From assembly GCA_916700875.1 (NCBI GenBank), contig CAKAKS010000039.1, positions 11,194,044 to 11,258,043 on the forward strand: a stretch of 64,000 bases of DNA. The letters run 5' to 3'. The notes under the pieces are model-generated. The model was given only the letters and a program-made list of their open reading frames with translations. It searched no databases and was not told the DNA's origin. The translations under genes were made by a program, and so were the position numbers. Source of the DNA: Sebastes aleutianus (Eukaryota > Chordata > Actinopteri > Perciformes > Sebastidae). Of this stretch, positions 32,094-43,581 are shown in pieces. Within the stretch, counting starts at the first letter, position 1. Every line of letters begins with the position of its first letter.

Positions 32094-35000
32094 AAGAAGT
32101 AGTATATGGAATATGGAAATCAGATTGAGCATTTATTCTTGACATCAGACGTCAGTTTCCTCAGTCCAGAGGGCCACTAGTGCGTCAAAAAGCTGACTAG
32201 TATGTACTTTGGTGGTACTACTGCGGCGCCCGGCGTCACTAGTAAGGATTCTGATGGAACTCTTTGGACAAAAGTGCCACTAGTTGCTGAAAAGGAGTGA
32301 CTACTAAGTGACTAGTGCAACCAAATATCCAACTAGTGCTGACAAAGAGTGACTAATAGAGTAAACTCACGTCTGATACCAAGGATTAAAGCTCAATTGG
32401 TTTTCCATAAATATTAGTAGTAGTAGTAGTACTAGTAGCAGTATTGGTAGTTCCATATGTTAGTGGTAGTAGTAGTGGTAGTTCCATATGTTGTGGTACT
32501 ACTAGTAGTAGTAGTAGTTATTGGTGAGAAATATTTATCACCTGTGCAGATGTTGTTGTCGCGTCCTGATATGGTGAAACCCACGTCACAGGTGCAGCGG
32601 GTGGAGCCCAGGAAGTGAGTGCAGTGAGACGGACGGACGGAGGAGGAGGGGGGAGGCGTGGGTGATGAAGAGGAGACAGGAGAAGGCGAAGATGCTGAAG
32701 AGGAGGAAGAGGAGGAGGAGGAGGAGGAGGAGGAATCTGACTGAGCAGCAGAGACGGGGAATGAAGAGGAAGGAGCAGCAGGAGAGAAAGAGGCCAGGGT
32801 GTTTCCGGTGCTGTTGAAGACTGAAAAAAGAAAAAAAAACATCATAAAACTACTGGTACTGAACCAGTATCAGTACTCTGGTCCAGGATTGGTACTTACT
32901 TCTGCACATTGGCTGCTGGCCGCTCCACCTCAGAGACTCCAGACACACTCGTGTGCGTGGGCCAATCAGCTCGTAGGCAGGCTTGCACAGGAAGTGGACC
33001 TCGTGTCCGACGCCAAACACCCTGCCCAGTCTGCGGCCGTGAGGGGGCGGTTCTGGTTTGGAGCAAGATGCTGGGAGCAGATAGAGACAAGTTAATTCAC
33101 CTTCTGAACGTACTCAACCTTATACCTTATACCCCAGGTGAAGATACTAGTATCTCTACACCAGGATAAAGTCTCACCGCCGGTCTTAAAGAGGGCCATG
33201 GTGCTGTTGTGCAGAGCGCTCATCTTCTTCCTGAGGGAGCGAAGGCCCTGCTGGTACGACGCCTCTTGGACCACCAACATCTTCTCCACCTCCCGCAGCG
33301 AGTTCAGCAGGTCGTTGGTGGACGTACAGTCCTGTGGACGGGGACGAGGAGACATTAGAGGAAAGACTGAGAAGAATTTTTGATCTGCTTTATTTTACTG
33401 AACCCACTTTGCGTCCTCGTATGGCTCTTACATGTCCAGACTTGTGAAACGAGTCCTGATGTTCAGCCTTGATGTCTTACACTAAAACGTTTTCTGATAT
33501 TTGTAAAGATCTGTTTATTGAAAGAGTTTAACGACCAAAAAGTTTGCAGGCCAAAGTAAAAAGGAATAGTGGAAACTGATACACTGTACAGTCATCCAAA
33601 AGAGCACGGGTGACATGAACAGGTTGCATTAAGGGTGTCTGATCTGGTCAGACGATAAAATCAGACCCACGGGACTGCACCACCCTGCACGCTCATATGA
33701 CATATCCGGTTCTGCCAGCTTCCTGCTAGCTGTGTGCGGCTGTAATAATGGATATATTGGCTGTAATTCATCACTTTTATTATCTTCTAATACACCCATG
33801 GGCTGTATGCTGTCAGCCTGTACCGTGGTGGATGTATTAACGTCTCTGTTCCCAAACAACCGGCTGTCGGCCAGTAGCTAGTAGTGCTAGTAGCATGACA
33901 TCAACATAATTTAATGGAGTTGTAGGCTATTTAATAACACGCAGGACAAAAGCACAGGACACAACCTCTTCTACATCCATGGTCTGTGGTCTATTGGACT
34001 CCATTTTGGATCCTTGACATGAAAAAGCTTGAGATTGTTCTCAAAATCTGTGTATTTTTCTAACTTCCATTAAATGTCCATCGCTCACTTTATGCTCCTC
34101 TGGCAAGCAGCCGGGCAAAAAAGTTTAATAAATAAATAGTTATAACGGTATGCATATGAATTATATTGTTATTGTTCAACACAGACCATTTCAGTATAGA
34201 CATTAAATATGACGATAGAATATAAATAATGTAGTTTTACTTTTGTAGGCGGACGTTTTACTATTGTCCAGATGCTTTCAGTCCAAAATGGCTGGCTTTT
34301 CCCAAAAGTTTCTCATCTGGGAAACTTCTCTCAAAAGGAAATTGTTAATGGACTTGTCATGGACAATAACAAAGATGACTTTCTGGTGAATAATAATAAT
34401 AATTCTTGGAAAATTTTATTTGCACAAATCCAAGTATATGAAAGTGAAACCTAGGTTTAATGTGTTTCATTCTGAGTTTCTTTCTTACAAAAAAGCCTTT
34501 AAAGTCATGAAAAACAAAAATGCTTTGAAACTTCTTAGTATAATAGACGAATATGAATTACAGGTACAGCCCTAGCCCTTAATTGAATTTATTATTATTT
34601 TCATGTATAATTTTACATATTTTATCTGTTCTTGTTCTGTATGCACCTCGTCCTTTTACTCTAATGCAATGATCTATGAGCCATGTTGTTTGTAAATCTG
34701 AATTTGTTCAATAAAACAAAAAAAAAATTGCTTATCAATGTGGACCAACTTTTCATGAGCAAAATCACAGAGTAACATATAGAAGTAACTGCAGAAGTCT
34801 TTCTAGGCGTTCTGTAAGCACAATGATTTGCTGAAGAATGTGTCAATCACGCTACACCTGTAGTTTAGTCCCGCCCCCCAGCTCTCACCAGCCAATGGGA
34901 GCCCGGCCTACTAGCAGAGCTAACGTCAGTGCCGCTAAAGAGAAGAGGCAGCAGGTGTTAGAGCTCAGATGTGAGAAGGTAAAACGTTTTATTTACTCTG

Positions 35001-38000
35001 TAGTTGTTGTTTAAGCTGCTGATGAAACTCGCTTGCGCACATTTCATGTGTTTGATACAGATGTAGAAAGTGGAGTTTGCACTTTGAGGAGCTGAAATTG
35101 AGGCTATTTTGAAAATAGCTAACTGTTCTACACCATGCTGTCTGTCTCTGCTGTAAAGACTGAGGAACCAGGTTATAGGAGTTATTGTGCAGACCTGGTT
35201 AATGTGTTATTTGTATATGGATCAGCAAAATGTCCTCTTACTTTAGTATTGTAAAAGTACTAATACTTCACTGTAAAATACTCTGCTACAAGTAAAAGTT
35301 TTAATACCATACTGTAAAATATTGTGCTGCAAGTAAAAGTACTAATACCACACGGTAAAATACTCTGTAACAAGTTAAAGTACTAACATTACACTGTACA
35401 AATACTCGGTTACAGTAATAGTACTAACACTACACTGTAAAAATACTCTGTTACAGTAAAAATACTAATACCACACTGTAAAATACTTTGTTACAATTAA
35501 AAGTACTAATATCACACTGTAAAAATACTGTTACAGTGAAAGTACTAATACCACACTGTGAAAAAATACTCTGTTACAGTAAAAGTCCTGCATTGAAAAT
35601 GTTCCTTCAGTAAAAATAAAGCAGTATGACACTTTGAGCAGTGACACTGGCTTATGAGAGGTGGAAGTTACAAAAACTAAATGATAAAAATGGAGGTGAT
35701 GAAGATGCATGTGAAGTGAAAACTGGAGTGATAAATGATCAGGTGATTTGATTCATTTAAAGCTGATTTCTCTAAAACAGTGAAAACCATGTCTCATCAT
35801 TTTCACCATTCATTCACAACACAAAATTGACATTTATCATTTAAGGAAAATGGCCTCAAGGGACGATGTTACAACAAATAATTAAAGGAAAGGGAAGTTT
35901 TTACATCCATTTTTTTAATGTGTCTAAAAAACACATTTCTGGAACGCCCTACCAAACGGAAATAAAAATACAACCTGACCTGAAAACGTTTAATGAAAAG
36001 GTGGAACACTGGCTGAAACTAAACCAAACCTGTGATCACTGAATATTGATTGGGAACATACAGTACATATGTAAATTGATTGTAATGTACGATGTTGGAT
36101 TATGTGATTTTATGTAAGATGTGCTATCCTTTATTTTTTTTTAATGTATTTTCTTCTCTTAAAAGCCTAACCAGGGACACGGTCTGCAAATTAGCTATGG
36201 CTAGAAGTCCTATATACCTTGCATCAGTTGCACTTTAATTAAGTGTAACAATGCCTATGTATTGTCCCTGTCAAATAAACTAATAAATAAATTAAAATAA
36301 AATTCACATGCATCTTTATCATCTCCATTTTTATCAATGAATTTGTGTTTCTTCCACCCCTCATACTAATTGTGATATTTGTGTTATGTGAATGAAATAC
36401 TGGTGTTTTCTTGTTGTTGCTGTTGGTGGTACGTTGTAGGGGAGATACAGAGCACGTGCCTGCCTGGAGCTTCAGTATCTCTGTGCTGGAGATAAAACTG
36501 ATTTCCATCTTCTCAACTGACTGTGGGGACGATAATAAACACATTTTGAAAATGCCATATTGTTGAGTAAAGATAAATAACAAATAAACGTCCTTCACAG
36601 CTTCCCCCAAAACTACAAATTTCTAGGGCTGGAACTAGCGATTATTTTCTAATCGATTAGTTGTTTGGTCTATGTTTGGATCAGTGTTCAAAAATATTCA
36701 GTTTACTGTCATAGAGAAAAAATATTCACATTTAAGAAACTGGAATCAGAGAATTGTTACTTTTTTTCTTGAAAAATTACTCATACCGATTAATCGATTA
36801 TCAAATAGGTGGCGATTAATTTAATAATTGACAACTAATCGATTAATTATTGCAGCTCCACAGATTTCCTGTTAATCTGAGGCAATCATTACCCACCCTG
36901 TGTGTCTCCAGTCTGCAGTGAGTTTCAGGTGTGAGGTCTATACATAGAGGTGAAGCTGCTGTAACACCTGAGTGATAGTTGGACCGGAGCCAACCGCTGA
37001 CCTCCAGCTGACGGTTAAAACACTGGTTCACTAACACAACACAAGAAAGAAGCTCTGGGTTTGTGTGTCTGGAGGCGTCTCTGAGGTTTGTTAGTGACCC
37101 AGTGGTGGAGACAGAGGAGGGTGAACCTGAGTTCAACATGTTGGAGCGCAATTACAGAACATGCAATGTTATAAGACCAGGAAAGAAAATAAATTAATTA
37201 AATAATCAAGCATTAACAAACTAAAACTTAATATATAAAAACAAGGGCTGCCAAAGTTAACATGATGATAACATGTTAATGCAAATTCATTTTAACGCCA
37301 ATAATTTCTTTAATGCATTAAGGCAACTTGCAATTTTTAGGTTGTAGCGGGCTCAGTTTTAAAGCTAGAGTGAAGATACTGGTATCATGTGAAACTAGAA
37401 AACCTATTGGTACCAATGGATTCCTTAGTAAACCTAATGAATCCATTGGTACCAACCATGTCATACTAGCTTGTCGTAAAGGAGGCTAAATAACGCTCCA
37501 AACTTACTCTAAATTTCGGCGAGGAAAAACTGTCATGGCCATTTTCAAAGGGCTCACTTGACCTCTGGCCTGGGATTGAGGTTGTCGTGTTATGATTTGA
37601 GCATATTTTTTATGCTAAATGCAGTACCTGTGAGGGTTTTTGGACAATATTTGTCATAGTTTTGTGTTGTTAATTGATTTCTAATAATAAATATATACAT
37701 ACATTTGTATAAAGCAGCATATTTGTCCACTCCCATGGTGATACGAGTATTGAATACTTCGCAAATCTCCCTTTAAGGTTTGAACAGATAAGAAATGTGC
37801 AATTAATTTGTGATTAATCGGGAATAAATATTTAAATCGATTGACAGACCATATAAAATACCAAAACTAAACCTTTCTGAAAAACTGAAACTAAACTAAA
37901 ACTAGTAAACGCACTCTGAAGGCTAACTAAAACTAAACTAAAATTAAATTGAAAAGTAAAAACTAAAATAAAATAAAACATAATTGAAAATTCTAAACTA

Positions 38001-38461
38001 TTATAACTTTGGTTTGAATGCAGGACTTTTACTTGTAACTTGTAGTTTTGCACTGTGGTATTACTACTTTTACTTAAATAAAAGATCTGAGTACTTCTTC
38101 AATCACTGCTGTGCACATGATGCATGTACAGATTTCAACATTTCACCAAAGAAAACAGCAAAGATTTGAGTAAAAATAAACGTTAAATAAATAAATAAAT
38201 ATATATATTGTTATCCTTTAACTGCTGCTCTAACCTGAGCATCAATCTAGAAGTATAGTGAGTACAAAAATACTACTGTTAGGACTCAGTGAAACAAGTA
38301 TATAATAAACTCTTGGATGCAAAGAAAATTAATGTCCCTCCTCAGTAGAAACACTGTGAAACAAACCACAGTAACACAGAGTCACCTGTACTCACCTGAG
38401 CAGAAGAGAAGGACATGTGATGAAGACTCAGCATCAACAGAACGACCCCAACGATCTTCAT
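29989..38461 (-). CDS. fbln7: Fibulin-7 (TM14), complete, seven exons
   Basis: Fibulin-7 is a secreted matrix glycoprotein that supports cell adhesion and binds other matrix proteins (family knowledge, first described in tooth). Seven exons join in frame into 1305 nt, 434 residues; the human protein has about 440. The order is signal peptide (1-22), coiled coil (about 26-65), sushi/CCP module (about 76-130, four Cys), Ser/Pro-rich linker with a four-Cys EGF remnant (131-223), cbEGF with DIDEC (224-269), cbEGF with DADEC (270-314 and on), and the fibulin C-terminal domain ending VTLFVSPYEF. The module borders have phase 1, as usual for shuffled extracellular modules. Intron 1 is 5 kb and full of repeats. 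The glg1 and TRIM genes lie downstream. The odd feature is the missing first EGF, covered in the findings. Confidence 0.95.
30350..31671 (-). other. fbln7: fbln7 intron 6
   Basis: 1.3 kb without an exon or a repeat that I recognise. Moderately AT-rich. Confidence 0.6.
31672..31807 (-). CDS. fbln7: fbln7 exon 6 (second calcium-binding EGF)
   Basis: Residues 270-314, phase 1 to 2. It begins DADECENRMHNCTTDQVC and has the calcium/hydroxylation motif CVNTYGGFQC. The module is finished by the next exon, as in other fibulins. The donor is gat|gtaaga. Confidence 0.95.
31896..32033 (-). CDS. fbln7: fbln7 exon 5 (calcium-binding EGF)
   Basis: Residues 224-269, phase 1-1. It shows DIDEC, six cysteines, and CVNTPGSFHC, which matches the Asn-hydroxylation consensus of cbEGF modules. 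Confidence 0.95.
32055..32091 (+). repeat. (GTA)12 microsatellite in fbln7 intron 4
   Basis: A pure GTA tract lies about 20 nt upstream (in gene direction) of the exon 5 acceptor. More GTA-rich tracts follow at 32415-32445 and 32460-32520 of the same intron. Confidence 0.9.
32171..32345. repeat. Degenerate ACTAGT repeat in fbln7 intron 4
   Basis: The palindrome ACTAGT occurs at 32176, 32196, 32238, 32279, 32311 and 32332. Between the copies are related gtgacaaaaag-like words. It looks like a decayed short tandem repeat. Confidence 0.7.
32542..32820 (-). CDS. fbln7: fbln7 exon 4 (Ser-rich linker, EGF remnant)
   Basis: Residues 131-223, phase 1-1. About 60 residues of Ser/Pro/Ala, including 12 serines in a row from a TCC repeat (about 32698-32740), are followed by HCTHFLGSTRCTCDVGFTIS and a last Cys. 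Only four of six EGF cysteines are present. Confidence 0.88.
32900..33070 (-). CDS. fbln7: fbln7 exon 3 (sushi domain)
   Basis: Residues 74-130, phase 1-1. It has four cysteines (SCSKPEPPPHG, HFLCKPAYEL, RVCLESLRWSG, PMCR), the standard sushi pattern. Confidence 0.95.
33178..33331 (-). CDS. fbln7: fbln7 exon 2 (coiled coil)
   Basis: Residues 23-73 and one base of codon 74. It starts DCTSTNDLLNSLREVEKMLV and continues with heptad-like leucines. NST is a possible glycosylation site. The acceptor is cgtccacag and the donor ggcg|gtgaga. Confidence 0.92.
34855..34985 (+). promoter_or_regulatory. Promoter-like block inside fbln7 intron 1
   Basis: On the plus strand, a GC box (cccgccccccag) and a CCAAT motif (gccaatggg) are followed about 90 nt later by gagaag|gtaaaac, which could be a donor. 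This may be an alternative promoter or only part of an unrecognised repeat. Confidence 0.25.
35237..35600 (+). repeat. 38-bp tandem units inside a dispersed repeat
   Basis: Units containing agtactaataccacactgt, then aaaatactctgttacaagta, are repeated about nine times with drift. Confidence 0.8.
36624..36856 (+). mobile_element. MITE with AGGGCTG and TCGATTAG motifs
   Basis: It begins agggctggaactagcgatta, contains cgattagttgtttggtctat and ttcagtttactgtcatag, and ends aattattgcagctcc. It is a widespread small element of fish. A decayed part occurs at about 40725-40950. Confidence 0.7.
37244..37850 (-). mobile_element. AGGGCTGTCAA-ended element, copy 2
   Basis: Full-length, in the reverse direction (end B at the left, end A at the right, the right terminus decayed to gacagacc). 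It lies in fbln7 intron 1. Confidence 0.8.
38010..38110 (-). repeat. Reversed copy of the gtaaaagtac repeat
   Basis: The segment from aggacttttacttgtaactt to gagtacttcttcaatcactg is the complement of the 27298 family. Confidence 0.65.
38396..38461 (-). CDS. fbln7: fbln7 exon 1 (signal peptide)
   Basis: Encodes MKIVGVVLLMLSLHHMSFSS and then AQ, a typical hydrophobic signal peptide. It is followed by a strong donor cag|gtgagt, phase 0. The exon is too short for ORF scans. Confidence 0.88.
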
Positions 38462-38660
38462 CCTGATAAATCTCTTGTTTCTTCAGACTCCTCAGCTCCT
38501 CCACGGCGTCTCTAAAACTAAATCAATTCCTCTCCTTCAGCTTCTTTTCGAGGGCACTTGCCAAATTTCTCCTCCACTCACTCGCCGCCACCCCTCCACC
38601 CTCCTCCTCCTCCTCCTCCTCCTCTTCAGAGGAGAGAGGCGCCCACATCTGGAACCACAC
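38462..38660 (-). promoter_or_regulatory. fbln7: fbln7 5' flank
   Basis: The region upstream of the fbln7 ATG. It holds a (CTC)n tract at 38597-38625 (GAG on the gene strand). I see no certain TATA box, and the transcription start is unknown. Confidence 0.3.
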
Positions 38661-38661
38661 T

Positions 38662-39249
38662 TTCACTTTTTTGATCCATCAGCATCCCCAGAAATAGACT
38701 CTCAAATTAGAAGCCACTGGTGGCGTCTTTTTAATCATCATCCGAACAACAAAGCGGCTGCAATTTAGTGACTATTTCAGATTCATTCTCCGGCTCAGGA
38801 ATGTGACTTCTGCTCCACTTACAGCAGCTTTTTTTTGAAACCCTAAACCTGCTGTCATGAAGGATAATGTGGTGTGGCTCCTAAATGACAGGGCAGCCAT
38901 ATCTGCTGATAGCCCCGCCTGGATTATCCCCCCAGAGAGAGAGACCCTGAAAGCATCATCAGTCATATGGAGTCATATCTAAAGAATGATAATGGCAGAG
39001 TGTGAACAGACACTATAATCTACATGTACTATCTCTAAATCCTTAGAAGCTCGTGAACTAAAAGAAGCAAATAAAAAGACACGATCGGTGTTTTTAAAAT
39101 TACTGAACAAGATTTATTCTTTCTACCAAACAAGGTCTTGAATGTCCTTGGAAACTCCTTGAATTTGATGTGAAGTATTCAAAAATATAAAACTGTAATC
39201 AAACGGAAAGCTTTTATGAAAACTGTCCTGTAGTCCTCTAATGTATGCA
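38662..39249. other. Intergenic, nothing recognised
   Basis: No exon or clear repeat seen between the fbln7 5' flank and the tandem array. Confidence 0.4.
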
Positions 39250-39905
39250 GTAGTGGAGGAAGTATTCAGAACCTTTACTGCAGTAGAAGTACTACTACCA
39301 CACTGTAAAATACTCTGCTACAAGTAAAAGTAATAAAACCACACTGTAAAATACTCTGTTACAAATAAAAATACTAATACCTCACTGTAAAATACTCTGC
39401 TACAAGTAAAAGTACTAATACCTCACTGTAAAATACTCTGTAATAAGTAAAAAGTACTAAAACCACACTGGAAAATACTCTGTAATAAGTAAAAGTGCTA
39501 ATACCGCTCTGTAAAATACTCTGTAACAAGTAAAAGTACTAATACCTCACTGTAAAATACTCTGTAACAAGTAAATGTAATAAAACCACACTGTAAAATA
39601 CTCTGTAATAAGTAAAAGTGCTAATACCGCTCTGTAAAATACTCTGTAACAAGTAAAAGTACTAATACCTCACTGTAAAATACTCTGTAACAAGTAAAAA
39701 GTACTAAAACCACACTGGAAAATACTCTTCTACAAATAAAAGTAGTAATATTACACTGTTAAAATACTCTGTTACAGTAAAAGTAATAATACCACACGGT
39801 AAAATACCGTTACAGTAAAAGTACTAATACCACACTTTAAAAATACTCTGTTACAGTAAAAGTCCTGCATTGAAAATGTTCCTTCAGTAAAAGTATGTCA
39901 GTATA
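39250..39905 (+). repeat. Expanded 38-bp tandem array inside a dispersed repeat
   Basis: The repeat opens with gtggaggaagtattcagaac and closes with cctgcattgaaaatgttcct, the normal ends of the dispersed family. Between the ends lie about 14-15 units of the 38-bp sequence, compared with one unit or fewer in the copy at 27298. Confidence 0.85.
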
Positions 39906-40549
39906 AACATTAAAATGTAGTTTAAGTATTAAACTGTGACTGTTGTATTATCATATATTCTTGTATTTGATTATTATTAGTCATACATTATTATCAATTA
40001 AAAATGCAATATGAACAGAAATATGTAATTATAAATATTTACTGTAGAATTGAGAATCTGAATATGTTATCGTGTAACATGTTCCACACAGTAGTTTTAA
40101 GATGATAGATGATGGTTAAATATAACTAAATCAAAATGTAGAAATGCTTCAGTTTGATGTGATTTAGTGTTGTATTGGTGCAGCGAGTCTGGCGTCCACC
40201 AGGCGGCGCCTCAGTCTCTCATTACAACCTTTGTGTTGCAGAAAAAAAGTTTTTGTCTTTTTCCAAATATGCAGCTGAAGTCTGAACCCAAAGAAAGTCC
40301 TCTCAGAAACACATATTTGGGAAATGATTATTTACGTTGGTGGAGTCACTAAATACAACATGAAGCTTTGAAGCATGAAAAACCACATGAAGGCTGAGAG
40401 CTGATTTACTAAAGTTGGTTTTCAGACACAAACAAAACTCAGGTTCTCTTTGTTTCTGAAGTTAATGTTTGTTTTATTGATGCCTCTGTAAAAATATAAA
40501 TCGAACAGAAAGCTTGTATTAAAAACTGTCCTGTAGTCTTCTAATATAC

Positions 40550-40720
40550 ACAGTGATGGAAGAAGTATTTAGATATTTTTGTAAAGTAAAAAGTACCAGT
40601 ACAACAATGTAAAAATATGTCATTTAAAGTCAAAGTCCTGAATTCAAAATGTTACTTAAGTAAAAGTATGTAAGTGAAATTAACTAAATGTACAGTATTA
40701 AAAGTAAATGTACTCACATC
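40550..40720 (+). repeat. gtaaaagtac repeat, copy
   Basis: The segment from gtgatggaagaagtatttag through gtcctgaattcaaaatg to taaatgtactcacatcac. It holds a single unit. Confidence 0.65.
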
Positions 40721-41059
40721 ACTTGATTTATCTGCAGATTACTTATTCGTTCAGCTCTATGAAATAGTGAAAAAAAATTCTCATCTAAATTTCTCAAATA
40801 AATGTCTTCAAAATGTTTGTTTTGTCCGACCAAATATCCAAAAGTTAATGCTGAAGCTGAAGAAAAGGATTAATCAGTTAGCAAGATAGTCGCCAATTAT
40901 CTCTTTCGATTTGCTAATCGATTCATTGATGATCATTTCAGAGCTAATATTTTTCTTTTTTGTATTTTTTTTCTCTCTTTTCTCTAAAAATACAAAGTCA
41001 ATACATTTGTAACATGCATAACATAGTATAAGTGGTACAGTATAATATAATGTATAATT

Positions 41060-41452
41060 AACTAATTAATTAATTTTCGCATGATTTGCATGATTTTTCT
41101 TTTGCATTTCACCCTTTATTTATTTATTTTCTTTATACATTTCTTTATGGATTTCTACTTCATTATGCAAATAATGGGGCTACATAAATAGATAAAAGGG
41201 AACATTAAACAGAAGAGTAAATAAATAAAGGAATTCAGATAAAGATAAAAATAGACAAAGATAAATAAATAAATAAATAAAAACAGAAACATTTTATCAA
41301 TTAATTTTATCAATTAATTTATGGCTACGTTTATTTTTAATCTAATTTTTTTTTACTAATTTTTTCTACATTTAGTGACATTCATTTATTTATCGAGTAA
41401 TTTATTTATTTATACATTTTTTATTTTTTATTTTGGCAGGTTCCGTCCTCCA
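41060..41452 (-). repeat. AT-rich fold-back family, one arm
   Basis: It ends ggcaggttccgtcctcc, the complement of the edge at 3039. The interior is atttattt/aaataaat. Confidence 0.6.
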
Positions 41453-41974
41453 TAGTTTGGCACGCCCTCAAACAAAGCTAGTTAGAGCGGCGCTGGAGCG
41501 GAGTCTGAAGAGTTTGGTTTTGTTGACAAATCACAAAAGACTGGGCCAGCTGATGTTTTTTGAACATTAAAGCATGTAAACATATTCTAGTAGAAACCAA
41601 AAATGAAAGTATGCACCTGAAAATGAGCATCATGGGTCCTCATATGCTTCCTCTTTGTTAATTGAATCGCCTGCAGCAGCTTTCCAAAGTCGTAGTTTGA
41701 TTGACATCTTTCTCGTATCATTTCCTGTTGACACAAAACAGTAAAACGTATTTATTTAATGTGTACTTCCTGTCAAGATGGTATACTGTGTAGATTATAC
41801 TGTAATATATTGCATACTTTATAGTAACAGTAACTGATACAGTATGAAAGATGTTTCAAAATCAAACTACAAAAAAACAGCAGAGAAATTCAAAACATAT
41901 ATTTAAAGAATATATCAAAAAGATGTCAAATATTTGTGTATTTATATATTTTGTGTTTACGGCAAGAGACGGCC

Positions 41975-41976
<2 letters not shown>

Positions 41977-42012
<36 letters not shown>

Positions 42013-42048
42013 AGTGTGCGTGCGTGTGTGTGTGTGTGTGTGTGTGTT
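41977..42048 (+). repeat. (TG)n microsatellite
   Basis: Two TG tracts are separated by tcagtgtgcgtgcg. Confidence 0.9.
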
Positions 42049-42084
42049 GCACTGACCGTGTGGTCTGATGGATAAACCCTCATT

Positions 42085-42330
42085 TAAATGCATGCCGGGA
42101 GGCTGCGAGCTGGCTGCTGACGGAGGTTAACTCCAAGATAAATAAAGAAGCCCAGGAGACGCCCCGGCTCCCCTCATCATCATATCTTAATTAGATGGGA
42201 CAGCTTTAATTAAAATGAAATCACGTAATGGATTTTGTAATTAAAACAGAGTTGGACGGCGGCTGGTTGGTCGGGTCAATTTATAAACGCTGATTAAACT
42301 TTTATCAACCAATCAAAGCTTCCTGAAGTC
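42085..42330. promoter_or_regulatory. Candidate conserved non-coding element
   Basis: A repeat-free island that looks unlike its neighbours, with homeodomain-type TTAATTAG, TTTAATTAAAATG and GTAATTAAAAC and a GATAA word. Conservation is inferred from composition only. Confidence 0.3.
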
Positions 42331-42866
42331 CAGAGGTAAACATATCGTTTACTTTCTGAGAAGAGTTTTAAGGCTCGAACTGAACTGATGAACTGATATT
42401 TAAAAGGTCAGTTCATGCAGATACTTTTGGTTTAGAGATATTAATCTCTGAGATTTCTGCCTCCATGCCAATACAATGTCATGCAATGTGCTTTTCTTTG
42501 TGCTACTTATAGCAATAAAAAAATCTTTAAAAATTAAACAATATTGTCTGGCTAATCTAGAGACCCAATTTGAGCTGTTTTCATTGGGACTATTATTTCT
42601 ACTAAACAAAAATAGGTTTTGAGACATATACCTAACAAATATGGAATTTGTGTGAACAGACCCTTTACATACCGGGGGCATTTTTTTTGTAGGATTAATT
42701 TGCACGTCAATTTGTTGTTTTTGTCAGGAGCATTTTCACACAGAACATGACTATTCCATGGCAAAAAAGCAACATAATTTTAATTTGGAACAAAGTTGAT
42801 TTTTCTGAGCTTCCGCACCGGGCATAATAATAATAACAACAATAATGATATAAATATCTTTATTTT

Positions 42867-43581
42867 AGGGTTGTCACAATTAACGCAATAATAACACGTT
42901 AACACAAATTTGTTTTAACATCACTAATTTCTTTAACACATAACACAACTTGTGATTTTTAGGTTGTAGCTGGCTCAGTCTTAAAGCTAGAGTGAAGATA
43001 CTGGTATCATATGAAACTAGAACACCTAAAGAATCCATTGGTACCAACCATGTCATACTAGTTGGCGCGGAAAAAGTGTCATGGTCATTTTCAAAGGGGT
43101 CCTTTGACCTCTGACCTCCAGATATGTGAATGAAAATGGGTTCTATGGGTACCCACGAGTCTCCCCTTTACAGACATGCCCACTTTATGATAATCACATG
43201 CAGTTTGGGGCAAGTCATAGTCAAGTCTGCACACCGACACACTGACAGCTGTTGTTGTCTGTTGGGCTGCAGTTTGCCATGTCATGATTTGAGTACATTT
43301 ATTTATGCTAAGTGCAGTACCTGTGAGGGTTTCTGGACAATATTTGTCATTGTTTTGTGTTTTTCATTGTTTTCCAATAATAAATATATACATACATTTA
43401 CATAAAGCAGCATATTTGCCCACTCCCATGTTGATAAGAGTATTAAATACTTGACAATTCTCCCTTTAAAGTACATTTTGAAACGATAAAAAATGTGTGA
43501 TTAATTTGCGATTAATCATGATTAACTATGGACAATCATGAGATTAATTGCAATTAAATATTTTAATTGATTGACAGCCCT
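42867..43581 (-). mobile_element. AGGGCTGTCAA-ended element, copy 3
   Basis: Nearly full length, B end at the left (AGGGTTGTCA) and A end at the right (TTGACAGCCCT). Confidence 0.8.

Larger units (their letters stand above)
33332..38395 (-). other. fbln7: fbln7 intron 1, repeat rich
   Basis: It contains a promoter-like block (34855-34985), a tandem unit array (35237-35600), a MITE (36624-36856), an AGGGCTGTCAA element copy (37244-37850) and a reversed dispersed repeat (38010-38110). The remainder is AT-rich without recognisable content. Confidence 0.6.

Noticed and set aside
32896..33090. Alternative frame of 64 codons over fbln7 exon 3
   Set aside because: The sushi module with four cysteines is in another frame that joins in phase with both neighbours.
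39250..39905. Regular spacing of 38-bp units as a CRISPR-like array
   Set aside because: Units are head-to-tail repeats without unique spacers, inside a fish dispersed repeat in a vertebrate genome.
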